DNA of 21,264 nt from an uncultured Flavobacterium sp. (GCA_945957245.1 CAMFLD010000005.1:1-21264); one strand, 5' to 3'. Shown: positions 7,304 to 16,687, counted from the stretch's first letter. The notes: generated from the letters alone by a model not told the origin. Program-made: numbers and translations.

Positions 7304-8611
7304 ATGATTAAGATAACAGCAATACTGACTGCAATGCTTTTGGTCAATACCCTCCATGCCCAGCAGGACTCCCTTAAAGGCAAGCCCTTTAACCGCTGGT
7401 CAATAGAGGTAAATGCCGGTCAGAATAAGGCACTCAAACCCTTTAGTGATGGCTATTATTCCGCTAATCCCGATAAATATTTCAATTTTACCGGAGTGAA
7501 TCACTTTGATGCCGGAGTGCGTTATATGCTGTCCGACCGTTTTGGACTTAAGCTTGACGGAGCCTATGACCTGATTGAAAACCAAAAAGGAAGCGGTTCG
7601 CTGCCCTTCAGTACAAAATCCTACCGTATTGGCTTTCAAGGTGTAGTCAACTTAGGACATATCATGGATTTTGGCAGCTTTACCAAACGATTTGGGATAC
7701 TGGCACACGGAGGCGTACAGGTTTCCCGTTTTGTGGTAGGCCATAACCGGGAAGAAGACAACGGTGGTTTTATGTTGGGACTTACGCCTCAACTAAAACT
7801 AGCCCATTGGTGCGCTCTTACAGGTGATTTCACCTATCTGGGCAATGTACGCCAGCATTATACCTGGGACGGTCAGCTCTCACCTGCCGAAAACAACTTA
7901 ACCGGAGGTATGGTACACACTTCTGTAGGGCTTACTTTTTATTTAGGGGACAAAGACAACCATGCCGACTGGTATTTTGGAAACACCGGCAAAACAGCTA
8001 TCGAAAAGATGGATCAGATGACCCGTGAAAACAAGAAACGCCTGGACGACTTTGAAAAAATGATGGAAGATACCGACCGTGACGGAGTACCGGATTACCT
8101 CGATGCTCAAAACAATACGCCTAACGGTGTTAAGGTAGATTCGAGAGGTAGATTTATTGATACTAACGGTAACGGTACACCCGATGAGCTGGAACCACGC
8201 AGAGGACGTGACGGCAGTTCGGTAAACGGTACTAACGGCAGCAATGCCGAAAGCAGTAAATCAGATGCCATGCGGGAACTTATAGCAGGAGGCTATCTCA
8301 ATGTGTTCTATGATGTCAATAAGGACGAGCCCAACAGTGCCTCTTCCAATAATATCTACCACATCATCCGTTACCTCAAAAGGTATCCGGAAACACATGT
8401 TACGCTAACGGGATATGCTGACCGAAAAGGCAGTGAAAAAGTGAACCGGGAACTCTCCCGCCGCAGAGCTGAAAAACTGAGTGATGTAATGGTAGCGAGC
8501 GGTATTGATGCCAGCCGTATTACCATAACAGGCGAAGGAGTAGATACTACCTTCCCTACCTCTGGGACAGGCCTTCAGCTTGCACGAAGGGTATCCATAA
8601 CATTGGAATAG
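7304..8611 (+). CDS. OmpA-family outer-membrane protein with TSP3-like linker
   Basis: Starting at the ATG at 7304, the 435-residue protein has a signal peptide (1-19, ending LHA), a probable beta-barrel (about 30-215), a charged helical stretch (about 230-255), a calcium-binding thrombospondin type 3-like linker (DTDRDGVPDYLD at 256-267 and DTNGNGTPDELE at 286-297) and a C-terminal OmpA peptidoglycan-binding domain (about 328-435). In the last, GYADRKG supplies D373 and LSRRRAEKL supplies R388, the 15-residue-spaced pair that binds peptidoglycan in this family. An ATG at 7286 in the same frame would overlap the previous gene by 11 bp and add six residues before the signal peptide. The protein should anchor the outer membrane to the cell wall; last in the operon, it may dock the secreted partner encoded just upstream. 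Confidence 0.92.
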   Translation: MIKITAILTAMLLVNTLHAQQDSLKGKPFNRWSIEVNAGQNKALKPFSDGYYSANPDKYFNFTGVNHFDAGVRYMLSDRFGLKLDGAYDLIENQKGSGSLPFSTKSYRIGFQGVVNLGHIMDFGSFTKRFGILAHGGVQVSRFVVGHNREEDNGGFMLGLTPQLKLAHWCALTGDFTYLGNVRQHYTWDGQLSPAENNLTGGMVHTSVGLTFYLGDKDNHADWYFGNTGKTAIEKMDQMTRENKKRLDDFEKMMEDTDRDGVPDYLDAQNNTPNGVKVDSRGRFIDTNGNGTPDELEPRRGRDGSSVNGTNGSNAESSKSDAMRELIAGGYLNVFYDVNKDEPNSASSNNIYHIIRYLKRYPETHVTLTGYADRKGSEKVNRELSRRRAEKLSDVMVASGIDASRITITGEGVDTTFPTSGTGLQLARRVSITLE

Positions 8612-8753
8612 ATAATAAGATGCATAAAAAATAAGATTTCACTCCTCCCCACACGGGAAGAAAGCATAGAATTTACATCCATGAAAACAAAAAAGGCAGG
8701 CCGTGCCCCAATACGGCACATTTCAGGAAACCTTGAACTTTAAACTTAAAACG

Positions 8754-11700
8754 ATGAAAAAAAAATTTACCACCCTCCTCCTTCTTGCCGGTCTCTTTGC
8801 GACTGCGCAGGTAAAAATAGGAGATAACCCTACCACCATCAGTCCCGGTGCGGCGCTCGAAATAGAGAGTACCAATAAGGGGCTTGTGATCCCAAGGGTA
8901 GCCAATACGGCTGCCATTACCAGCCCTACTAACGGGATGCTTGTGTATGATCTCTCTTCCAATTGCGTGAAGTTCTACGAAAACGGTACCTGGTCTAACT
9001 GTATCAGTATTGGAACTACTTCGGTAGTTCAGGGTATTCTGGCACAGATTGGCCTTGAAGCGGATAATCCTAATGTGCTGCCTTCTACCGTAACTGCCGT
9101 TCAGTTGTCTCAACTGGGTGTTACGGGTGTTACCGCTACCAACATCGGAGCGTATCAAGCTTATATTGATGCCCATCCTGACAACTTCAGTAACCCCGCT
9201 ACCGTAAGCGAGGTACAGGCTGCCGTAACCGCAGTAAATGCTACGGTAACTTCGGTATTGGCACAGATAGGAAATGAAGGGGACAACCCAAACTCAGTAA
9301 CATCGGTAGTGACTGTTTCCCAATTGCAGTCTATTGGGATTACAGGGGTAACCCCTGCCAACATTGGAGCTTATCAGACCTATATTGATGCTAATCCGGA
9401 TGCCTTCAGCAACCCGGCTACCATAAGCGAAATACAGACTGCTGTGTCCAATGTCAATACAGCCGTTACCTCGGTACTGACCCAAATTGGTAACGAAGGC
9501 GACAGTCCTAATGTGGTTCCATCGGTAGTTACGGTAGCACAATTACAGTCCATCGGAATCACAGGAATCAATGCTTCAAACATTGGAGCGTATCAGGCTT
9601 ACATCGATGCGAATCCAAATAACTTCTCTTCACCGGCTTTGCTTTCTGAAGTACAGGCTGCTGTTACCGCAGTGAACACTACTGTAACTTCAGTATTGGC
9701 ACAAATTGGTAATGAAGGGGACAACCCAAATACTGTTCCTTCGGTAGTAACAGTGGCACAATTGCAGTCCATCGGGATTACGGGTGTAACGGCTGCCAAT
9801 ATCGGAGCTTATCAGGCCTATATTGATGCCAATCCGGATGCCTTCAGCAACCCGGCAACACTTTCTGAAATTCAATCTGCAGTCAATACTGTAAATACGA
9901 ACGTAACCTCAGTACTGGCACAGATTGGTAACGAAGGGGATAGCCCTAACGTGATTCCATCGGTAGTTACTGTAGCGCAATTACAGTCTATCGGAATCAC
10001 AGGAATCAATGCTTCTAATATTGGAGCGTATCAGGCTTATATCGATGCGAATCCAAACAGCTTCTCCTCTCCTGCACTGCTTTCTGAAGTACAGGCTGCG
10101 GTTACGGCAGTGAACTCTAATGTAACTTCGGTATTGGCACAGATTGGTAACGAAGGAGATAGTCCTAATACCGTACCTTCAGTAGTGACGGTTGCGCAAT
10201 TGCAGTCTTTAGGAATTACCGGAATCAACGCTTCTAACATCGGGGCGTATCAGGCTTATATCGATGCCAACCCCAACAGCTTCTCGTCTCCGGCAACATT
10301 GTCTGAAGTGCAGTCAGCCGTTACGGCGGTAAACTCAGGCGTAACTTCGGTACTGGCACAGATTGGTAACGAAGGGGACAGTCCTAATACCGTTCCTTCG
10401 GTAGTAACGGTAGCGCAGTTGCAGTCTTTAGGAATTACAGGTGTTACTCCGGCAAACATTACAGCGTATCAGGCTTATATTGATGCTTATCCTAATAACT
10501 TCAGTAACCCGGCCACGCTTTCGGAAGTACAGACAGCTGTTTCTGCAGTAAACACTTCTGCAGCGACTTCAGGAGGTACAGCTACGGTAAGTGCCTTTGT
10601 TTGTAACACGGCTTCTGCCGGTACGCTTACCAAAGGAACTGCTGTGAGCGGTGTAACGCAGACCATTACCGCTACGGTAACTACAGCAGGAACTTACAGC
10701 ATCACTGCTACAGCTAACGGGGTAACCTTTACCGGTACCGGAACCTTTGCAGGCACAGGCTCACAGGCTATCGTATTGACTGCCAGCGGTACGCCAACGA
10801 CAGCAGGAAGCAACAGCTTTACATTAAGTACTACTCCGGGCTGCAGTTTTACACGCAGTACTATTGACGCAGGAAGTGGTGGTACAGCAGCCGTATCAAG
10901 CTGGGATTGTACAGGAACCTTAACCGGTGTAGCGGCTGTGGGAGTACCGGTAAGCGGTCTTACAAAAGTCGTTACAGCCACCGTAAGTACGGCTGGTTCG
11001 TACAGCATAAGTGCTACCGCCAACGGAATTACCTTCTCAGGAAGCGGCACCTTTGCCGGTACGGGAAGCCAGGCTATTACCTTAACGGCAACAGGAACCC
11101 CTACAGCAGCGGGAACCATCAGTTTTACCATTAACAGTACACCAAGTTGTAGTTTTAGTGTGACTACGAAGACGTTGACTGTAGTAGATTATGTAACTGC
11201 TAATAGAACTGGCACTAGCCAGACAAGTATTGGTTCAGGAACTGACTTGCTTATTAATACTGTTCAGAGCGGGAATATACCACTTGATACTTCTACTGGA
11301 GTGTTCACACTGACTGCAGGCAAAACATACCGTTTAACCTTCCAGGGTCAATTTAATAATTTCAGTGATGCAACTGACGGTCGCCTATTTATTGAGTGGG
11401 TAGATGCCACCAGCAATACTCCGTTAGTCGCCAATTCAAAAGGAGCGTTCATTCCAATGACATCACTTTGGAACGCTATATCGAGTTCTCATATAGATAT
11501 AATTTATACCCCAGCTACAAACCAACAGGTAAAATTACGAGCAACAAGTGGCGGAGGTACCGCTCTGCTTCAGGCTAACGAAAACTCAGTATCCATTCAG
11601 CAGCTCGGTACATCCGGTTCAGCTCCATTGGTGGATTATGTAATGGCTAACCGAACCGGCAGTGCTCAGGCTGGGATAGGTACTAATTCTGACTATGTTC

Positions 11701-12509
11701 CTAACAATGTAGTCTCGGGCAATATCCCGTTCAATACAACGACTGGCGTGGCTACTTTGACAGCCGGTAAAACGTACCGACTTTCTTTTAATGCTTTTAT
11801 CAATATTTTCAGTAGCACTGGTAGTTATGCCGATATGCGTTGGGTAGACGCAACTACCAATACACCATTAGTTCCTACTTGGGGTACGGCTATTGCAGTT
11901 CAAAATACATTTAACCAGGTGCCATGGGTGACAGCGGAAATTATCTACACACCTGCAACAAACCAGCAGGTAAAAATTAGAGTATCACCAAATGCTATTG
12001 GCACTTGTAGTTACGACCCAGGTTTTGGTGGCATGATCATTCAGCAAATTGGAGTTACCAGCAATTTAACTGCTGCAACATATGGTTCTGCTTATAATAA
12101 TACTAATCAAACTGGTATAGGAATAAATTCTGACCTAAATTTCAATACTAATATTACAGGAACTTCTATTGCCGCAAGTGGCAGTGCCTTTACCCTTACA
12201 GCCGGTAAAGTTTATCGTCTGACTAATCCGGGAGCATTGCTTAATACATTTTCAAATACCACCGCCGGTTTCATGGCATTACAATGGGTTGATGCGAATA
12301 CAAATAACGCCTTACTTAATGTACAGGCTACCTATGTGCCTGATAATTATGCAGGATCAGCAGCATCTTCTGGGTATTTGGATATAATTTATAAGCCTAC
12401 CACGACTCAGTCAGTTAAAATCAGAGCGGTTAACGGTTATGGTACAGCAACATCCTACGCTAGCATGGCTCCAGTACTTGTCGAGGAATTAGGAGTTCAG
12501 GCCAATTAA
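8754..12509 (+). CDS. Giant repeat surface protein, paralog 1
   Basis: The 1251-residue protein begins with a signal peptide (cleavage near ATA-Q, residue 18-19), then an N-terminal domain (about 19-90: KIGDNPTT, GLVIPRV, GMLVYDLSSNC) shared with the proteins at 12681, 17240 and 17901. Residues 95-605 are seven 73-residue repeats (core QIGNEGDNPN, VTVAQLQSIGITG, IGAYQAYIDANP). Residues 606-805 hold two Thr/Ser/Gly-rich beta-sandwich modules (GTFAGTGSQA in both). Three modules of about 147 residues end the protein (811, 960, 1107 onward), each with a TGVFTLTAGKTYRLTF-like strand pair and closing in QLG/ELG, reminiscent of C1q/TNF jelly rolls. No T9SS sorting domain is visible at the C-terminus (ELGVQAN), so the export route is open. 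The start at 8754 is preferred over an upstream in-frame position because it gives the signal peptide. An adhesin role is inferred from architecture only. Confidence 0.85.
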   Translation: MKKKFTTLLLLAGLFATAQVKIGDNPTTISPGAALEIESTNKGLVIPRVANTAAITSPTNGMLVYDLSSNCVKFYENGTWSNCISIGTTSVVQGILAQIGLEADNPNVLPSTVTAVQLSQLGVTGVTATNIGAYQAYIDAHPDNFSNPATVSEVQAAVTAVNATVTSVLAQIGNEGDNPNSVTSVVTVSQLQSIGITGVTPANIGAYQTYIDANPDAFSNPATISEIQTAVSNVNTAVTSVLTQIGNEGDSPNVVPSVVTVAQLQSIGITGINASNIGAYQAYIDANPNNFSSPALLSEVQAAVTAVNTTVTSVLAQIGNEGDNPNTVPSVVTVAQLQSIGITGVTAANIGAYQAYIDANPDAFSNPATLSEIQSAVNTVNTNVTSVLAQIGNEGDSPNVIPSVVTVAQLQSIGITGINASNIGAYQAYIDANPNSFSSPALLSEVQAAVTAVNSNVTSVLAQIGNEGDSPNTVPSVVTVAQLQSLGITGINASNIGAYQAYIDANPNSFSSPATLSEVQSAVTAVNSGVTSVLAQIGNEGDSPNTVPSVVTVAQLQSLGITGVTPANITAYQAYIDAYPNNFSNPATLSEVQTAVSAVNTSAATSGGTATVSAFVCNTASAGTLTKGTAVSGVTQTITATVTTAGTYSITATANGVTFTGTGTFAGTGSQAIVLTASGTPTTAGSNSFTLSTTPGCSFTRSTIDAGSGGTAAVSSWDCTGTLTGVAAVGVPVSGLTKVVTATVSTAGSYSISATANGITFSGSGTFAGTGSQAITLTATGTPTAAGTISFTINSTPSCSFSVTTKTLTVVDYVTANRTGTSQTSIGSGTDLLINTVQSGNIPLDTSTGVFTLTAGKTYRLTFQGQFNNFSDATDGRLFIEWVDATSNTPLVANSKGAFIPMTSLWNAISSSHIDIIYTPATNQQVKLRATSGGGTALLQANENSVSIQQLGTSGSAPLVDYVMANRTGSAQAGIGTNSDYVPNNVVSGNIPFNTTTGVATLTAGKTYRLSFNAFINIFSSTGSYADMRWVDATTNTPLVPTWGTAIAVQNTFNQVPWVTAEIIYTPATNQQVKIRVSPNAIGTCSYDPGFGGMIIQQIGVTSNLTAATYGSAYNNTNQTGIGINSDLNFNTNITGTSIAASGSAFTLTAGKVYRLTNPGALLNTFSNTTAGFMALQWVDANTNNALLNVQATYVPDNYAGSAASSGYLDIIYKPTTTQSVKIRAVNGYGTATSYASMAPVLVEELGVQAN
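9036..10568 (+). repeat. Seven 219-bp coding repeats in paralog 1
   Basis: Repeats start at 9036, 9255, 9474, 9693, 9912, 10131 and 10350, all exactly 219 bp (73 codons). Repeats 2 and 4 share features (GVT, PDAFSNPAT), as do 3 and 5 (GINASN, SSPALLSEV), so a 438-bp pair seems to have been duplicated. The first and last units are the most divergent, as is usual when arrays expand internally. Confidence 0.95.
10173..10753 (+). repeat. 581-bp tract identical to 14100-14680
   Basis: Comparing the two giant genes at an offset of 3927 bp, no base differs between 10173 and 10753. The flanking DNA shows scattered differences on the left and many synonymous differences on the right from about 10865. 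This is the pattern expected of recent gene conversion between tandem paralogs. Confidence 0.85.
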
Positions 12510-12558
12510 TATCAAAGCCATACAGCAATAAGTAAAGATTTCATACATCTCTATTCAC

Positions 12559-12598
12559 GCTTTCCTTGCCCCGCCCTATCAGCGGGGCTTTGGGAAGC
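12559..12598. repeat. Nested hairpin element, copy 1 (after paralog 1)
   Basis: An inner perfect stem GCCCCGC/GCGGGGC (12568-12574 with 12582-12588) sits inside an outer stem GCTTTCC/GGGAAGC (12559-12565 with 12592-12598, one G-U pair). It lies 50 bp after the stop codon of paralog 1 and recurs after paralog 2 and at 16819-16866. It may terminate transcription, though the following T-run is only three bases. Confidence 0.6.
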
Positions 12599-12680
12599 AA
12601 TATAAAAACATACGGCAGCCAAACCGTAATAGGGCAAAAAATGGGGCTCTGCCTCACCAACTAATTAAATAGTTACACAC

Positions 12681-15600
12681 ATGAAAAAAACAATTACTTC
12701 CCTCCTCCTGCTCGCCGGTCTATGTGCCACCGCACAGGTAAAAATTGGGGATAACCCCACAACGATTGGTTCGAGCTCGGTACTCGAACTGGAAAGCACC
12801 AATAAGGCTTTCGTCATGACACGGGTAGCCAATACGGCTGCCATAACCAATCCCGTAAACGGGATGTTGGTCTATGACCTCTCTTCCAACTGTGTCAAGT
12901 TTTATGAAAACGGGGTCTGGTCTAACTGTATCAGTACCGGAACTGCTTCGGTAGTTCAGGGTATTCTGGCACAGATAGGTCTTGAAGCGGATAATCCTAA
13001 TGTGCTGCCTTCTACCGTAACTGCCGTTCAGTTGTCTCAACTGGGTGTTACGGGTGTTACCGCCACCAACATTGGAGCGTATCAGGCTTATATTGATGCC
13101 CATCCTGATAACTTCAGTAATCCCGCTACCGTAAGCGAGGTACAGGCTGCCGTAACCGCAGTAAACGCAACGGTAACTTCGGTATTAGCACAGATAGGAA
13201 ATGAAGGGGACAATCCGAACTCAGTAACTTCGGTAGTAACGGTTGCCCAATTGCAGTCTATCGGGATTACAGGGGTAACCCCTGCCAACATTGGAGCCTA
13301 TCAGGCCTATATTGATGCGAATCCGGATGCCTTCAGCAACCCGGCTACCATAAGCGAAATACAGACTGCCGTGTCCAATGTCAATACAGCCGTTACCTCA
13401 GTACTGACCCAGATTGGTAACGAAGGCGACAGTCCTAATGTGGTTCCATCGGTAGTTACTGTAGCGCAATTACAGTCCATCGGAATCACAGGAATCAATG
13501 CTTCAAACATTGGAGCGTATCAGGCTTACATCGATGCGAATCCAAATAACTTCTCTTCACCGGCTTTGCTTTCTGAAGTACAGGCTGCTGTTACCGCAGT
13601 GAACACTACTGTAACTTCAGTATTGGCACAAATTGGTAATGAAGGGGACAACCCAAATACTGTTCCTTCGGTAGTAACAGTGGCACAATTGCAGTCCATC
13701 GGGATTACGGGTGTAACGGCTGCCAATATCGGAGCTTATCAGGCCTATATTGATGCCAATCCGGATGCCTTCAGCAACCCGGCAACACTTTCTGAAATTC
13801 AATCTGCAGTCAATACTGTAAATACGAACGTAACCTCAGTACTGGCGCAGATTGGTAACGAAGGGGATAGCCCTAACGTGATTCCATCAGTAGTTACTGT
13901 AGCGCAATTACAGTCTATCGGAATCACAGGGATCAATGCTTCAAACATTGGAGCGTATCAGGCCTATATCGATGCGAATCCAAACAGTTTCTCCTCTCCT
14001 GCTCTGCTTTCTGAAGTACAGGCTGCTGTTACTGCAGTGAACTCTAATGTAACTTCGGTACTGACACAGATTGGTAACGAAGGGGACAGTCCTAATACGG
14101 TACCTTCAGTAGTGACGGTTGCGCAATTGCAGTCTTTAGGAATTACCGGAATCAACGCTTCTAACATCGGGGCGTATCAGGCTTATATCGATGCCAACCC
14201 CAACAGCTTCTCGTCTCCGGCAACATTGTCTGAAGTGCAGTCAGCCGTTACGGCGGTAAACTCAGGCGTAACTTCGGTACTGGCACAGATTGGTAACGAA
14301 GGGGACAGTCCTAATACCGTTCCTTCGGTAGTAACGGTAGCGCAGTTGCAGTCTTTAGGAATTACAGGTGTTACTCCGGCAAACATTACAGCGTATCAGG
14401 CTTATATTGATGCTTATCCTAATAACTTCAGTAACCCGGCCACGCTTTCGGAAGTACAGACAGCTGTTTCTGCAGTAAACACTTCTGCAGCGACTTCAGG
14501 AGGTACAGCTACGGTAAGTGCCTTTGTTTGTAACACGGCTTCTGCCGGTACGCTTACCAAAGGAACTGCTGTGAGCGGTGTAACGCAGACCATTACCGCT
14601 ACGGTAACTACAGCAGGAACTTACAGCATCACTGCTACAGCTAACGGGGTAACCTTTACCGGTACCGGAACCTTTGCAGGTACAGGTTCACAGGCTATCG
14701 TATTGACTGCCAGCGGTACGCCAACCGCAGCCGGAAGCAACAGCTTTACATTAAGCACTACTCCGGGCTGCAGTTTTACACGCAGTACTATTGATGCAGG
14801 AAGTGGTGGAACAGCAGCTGTGTCCAGCTGGGATTGTACAGGAACACTAACAGGAGTAGCCGCAGTGGGAGTACCTGTAAGCGGGCTGACTAAAGTGGTA
14901 ACAGCCACAGTAGGCACAGCGGGTTCTTATAACATTTCGGCTACTGCTAACGGCATTACCTTCTCAGGAAGCGGCACCTTTGCCGGTACAGGAAGCCAGG
15001 CTATTACCTTAACGGCAACAGGAACCCCTACTGCAGCAGGCACCAACAGCTTTACCATTAACAGTACACCTAGCTGTAGTTTTAGTGTGACAACTAAGAC
15101 GTTGAGCAAAGTGGATTATATAGCCGTAGGAAGAGGTGGATCACTGCAGACAATTTCTGCAGGCACTGATATAATTCTGGATGTAAACAATGGTGGTAAT
15201 ATCCCATACAATACATCAACAGGGGTGTTCACGCTAACGGCTGGCAAAACCTATCGCATGACCTTTAATGGATACATGCACAGCCAGAGCCAACAGGATA
15301 ACGTATTCTTCATAGAATGGGTGGATGCCACCACCAATGCAGCATTGGTAGCTAACGTATCTGCATCTTTCCAATCACAGAGTTCTACAACTGGTAATAA
15401 TCATGACCATAAGCCAACTTCTGATATTATTTACACACCAGCTACCACCCAAACAGTGAAATTGAGAGTAACCAATGCTGCTCCAACTGGTGTTACAGCT
15501 TCTTTGGCTTCCGGTAGTGTAGGAGCCTTAATCCAGGAATTAGGCGTTGTTAATACTGGTAATTCGTTTGCTACAGTAGATTATGTAATGGCTCGTTATG

Positions 15601-16463
15601 CTGTTGGTAACTTTCAGAGTATAGCTAATGGTGCCACAGATATCAAATTGGATACAAAACAAAGCGGTAACATTCCATATAATACTGCTACTGGGGTATT
15701 TTCTCTTACCGCAGGAAAAACGTATCATTTGATATTTGAAGGCAGGTTCATCAATTATGCCAGCAATACTGCTAGTATAGATGTTAATTGGGTAGATGCC
15801 ACGACGAATGCTGCTTTAGCGGGAATCAATGCCCATAGCTTTCCGGTGACTGGAACTACTCCAAATACAAGTACCTCTTCGGTTGAATATATTTATACCC
15901 CTGCCACTAACCAGTCCATTAAGCTAAGGGCATCGTCAACTACTACTGCAGAACTATGGGATGCAGGTGCTTCAATATACCAACTTGGAAATAACAGTAG
16001 CTTGAGTACAGTTGCCTATAATACTTCGAATGCGACAGGTAGTATAAATATCCCTACCGGTACCACAGGAGCAGTCATGGTGATGAATAATACGGTGAAT
16101 GGTAATAATATTACACACAATACAAGCACAGGAACATATACCCTTGAAGCAGGTAAAACCTACCGCTTGACCTTTATTGGAGAATTCAACAATTTTAGTA
16201 ATGTAACGGGGGGATTTGTAGCTGCAGGATGGGTAGATGGAACTACAGGCGGTTACCTTCAATCTTCCATGAATGCTACTATTGTTCCTATTACTTATAC
16301 TTCCACAGCTTCACGAAATGGTAATGTTACTACAATATATACACCTACCGTTAACCAGACGGTAAAAGCCGCAGTGACATATAGCGAGAGTGGTACAGCA
16401 ACATTGTCTACAGGAACAGCCGATAGGGTTGTCATAGAAGAATTGGGTATAAAAGCCAACTAA
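12681..16463 (+). CDS. Giant repeat surface protein, paralog 2
   Basis: The 1260-residue protein is a tandem duplicate of the gene at 8754, in register codon for codon for the first 808 or so residues at an offset of 3927 bp. It has the signal peptide (cleavage near ATA-Q), the shared N-terminal domain, seven 73-residue repeats (95-605) and two beta-sandwich modules (606-805). The C-terminal third again has three jelly-roll-like modules (starting 811, 966, 1111, each with a LTAGKTYR-like motif) but these differ strongly from paralog 1. The signal peptide and N-terminal domain are moderately different. So a conserved stalk carries a divergent tip, which would fit two adhesins or ligand binders of different specificity; this is inferred. 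The protein ends in ELGIKAN with no visible T9SS sorting domain. Confidence 0.85.
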   Translation: MKKTITSLLLLAGLCATAQVKIGDNPTTIGSSSVLELESTNKAFVMTRVANTAAITNPVNGMLVYDLSSNCVKFYENGVWSNCISTGTASVVQGILAQIGLEADNPNVLPSTVTAVQLSQLGVTGVTATNIGAYQAYIDAHPDNFSNPATVSEVQAAVTAVNATVTSVLAQIGNEGDNPNSVTSVVTVAQLQSIGITGVTPANIGAYQAYIDANPDAFSNPATISEIQTAVSNVNTAVTSVLTQIGNEGDSPNVVPSVVTVAQLQSIGITGINASNIGAYQAYIDANPNNFSSPALLSEVQAAVTAVNTTVTSVLAQIGNEGDNPNTVPSVVTVAQLQSIGITGVTAANIGAYQAYIDANPDAFSNPATLSEIQSAVNTVNTNVTSVLAQIGNEGDSPNVIPSVVTVAQLQSIGITGINASNIGAYQAYIDANPNSFSSPALLSEVQAAVTAVNSNVTSVLTQIGNEGDSPNTVPSVVTVAQLQSLGITGINASNIGAYQAYIDANPNSFSSPATLSEVQSAVTAVNSGVTSVLAQIGNEGDSPNTVPSVVTVAQLQSLGITGVTPANITAYQAYIDAYPNNFSNPATLSEVQTAVSAVNTSAATSGGTATVSAFVCNTASAGTLTKGTAVSGVTQTITATVTTAGTYSITATANGVTFTGTGTFAGTGSQAIVLTASGTPTAAGSNSFTLSTTPGCSFTRSTIDAGSGGTAAVSSWDCTGTLTGVAAVGVPVSGLTKVVTATVGTAGSYNISATANGITFSGSGTFAGTGSQAITLTATGTPTAAGTNSFTINSTPSCSFSVTTKTLSKVDYIAVGRGGSLQTISAGTDIILDVNNGGNIPYNTSTGVFTLTAGKTYRMTFNGYMHSQSQQDNVFFIEWVDATTNAALVANVSASFQSQSSTTGNNHDHKPTSDIIYTPATTQTVKLRVTNAAPTGVTASLASGSVGALIQELGVVNTGNSFATVDYVMARYAVGNFQSIANGATDIKLDTKQSGNIPYNTATGVFSLTAGKTYHLIFEGRFINYASNTASIDVNWVDATTNAALAGINAHSFPVTGTTPNTSTSSVEYIYTPATNQSIKLRASSTTTAELWDAGASIYQLGNNSSLSTVAYNTSNATGSINIPTGTTGAVMVMNNTVNGNNITHNTSTGTYTLEAGKTYRLTFIGEFNNFSNVTGGFVAAGWVDGTTGGYLQSSMNATIVPITYTSTASRNGNVTTIYTPTVNQTVKAAVTYSESGTATLSTGTADRVVIEELGIKAN
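12963..14495 (+). repeat. Seven 219-bp coding repeats in paralog 2
   Basis: The array has the same number, length and order of units as that at 9036-10568. Units start at 12963, 13182, 13401, 13620, 13839, 14058 and 14277. Corresponding units match each other between genes better than neighbouring units do within a gene, so the duplication of the whole gene is younger than the expansion of the array, or conversion has kept them alike. Confidence 0.95.
14100..14680 (+). repeat. 581-bp tract identical to 10173-10753
   Basis: This is the partner of the tract in paralog 1. It covers the end of repeat 6, all of repeat 7 and about the first half of the first beta-sandwich module. From about 14790 onward the aligned DNA differs at many third codon positions although the protein stays almost the same. 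Confidence 0.85.
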
Positions 16464-16511
16464 CATCAAAGCCCTACAGCAAATTAAAGGTTTCATATAA
16501 TCTCTATTTCC

Positions 16512-16554
16512 GCTTTTCGCAGGCCCTGCCATCCCCGGCGGGGCCACGGAAAGC
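16512..16554. repeat. Nested hairpin element, copy 2 (after paralog 2)
   Basis: Inner stem GGCCCTGCC/GGCGGGGCC (16522-16530 with 16537-16545, one G-U pair) is enclosed by GCTTTTCG/CGGAAAGC (16512-16519 with 16547-16554, one G-U pair). The sequences before it (ATCAAAGCC, TACAGCAA, ATCTCTATT) match those after paralog 1, so the gene duplication included this flank. Confidence 0.6.
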
Positions 16555-16596
16555 AACTTAAAAAATATACGGCACGCCAGGCCGGAACTGGTAAAA

Positions 16597-16687
16597 TGAC
16601 GAATGACGAATGACGAATGACGAATGACGAATGACGAATGACGAATGACGAATTACAAATGACGAAAGTTGAAAGTTGAAAGTTGAA
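16597..16687 (+). repeat. Heptamer tandem array, 13 units in constant phase
   Basis: Eight perfect TGACGAA units (16597-16652) are followed, without change of phase, by TTACAAA, TGACGAA and three AGTTGAA units (16667-16687). The unit sequence changes but the 7-bp length and the A-rich end are kept. On the minus strand it translates into a 7-residue periodic pseudo-protein, which is an artefact. Confidence 0.95.

Noticed and set aside
8695..8719. Intrinsic terminator after the OmpA-family gene
   Set aside because: Only a 5-bp GTGCC/GGCAC stem with no T-run; too weak to call.
8673..11131. Many minus-strand frames inside the giant genes, including 10694-11131
   Set aside because: They recur every 219 bp or at the 3927-bp offset as mirror images of the coding repeats, and give low-complexity valine/proline/alanine proteins.
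16597..16687. CRISPR array
   Set aside because: Units are 7 bp and contiguous, with no spacers and no cas genes.
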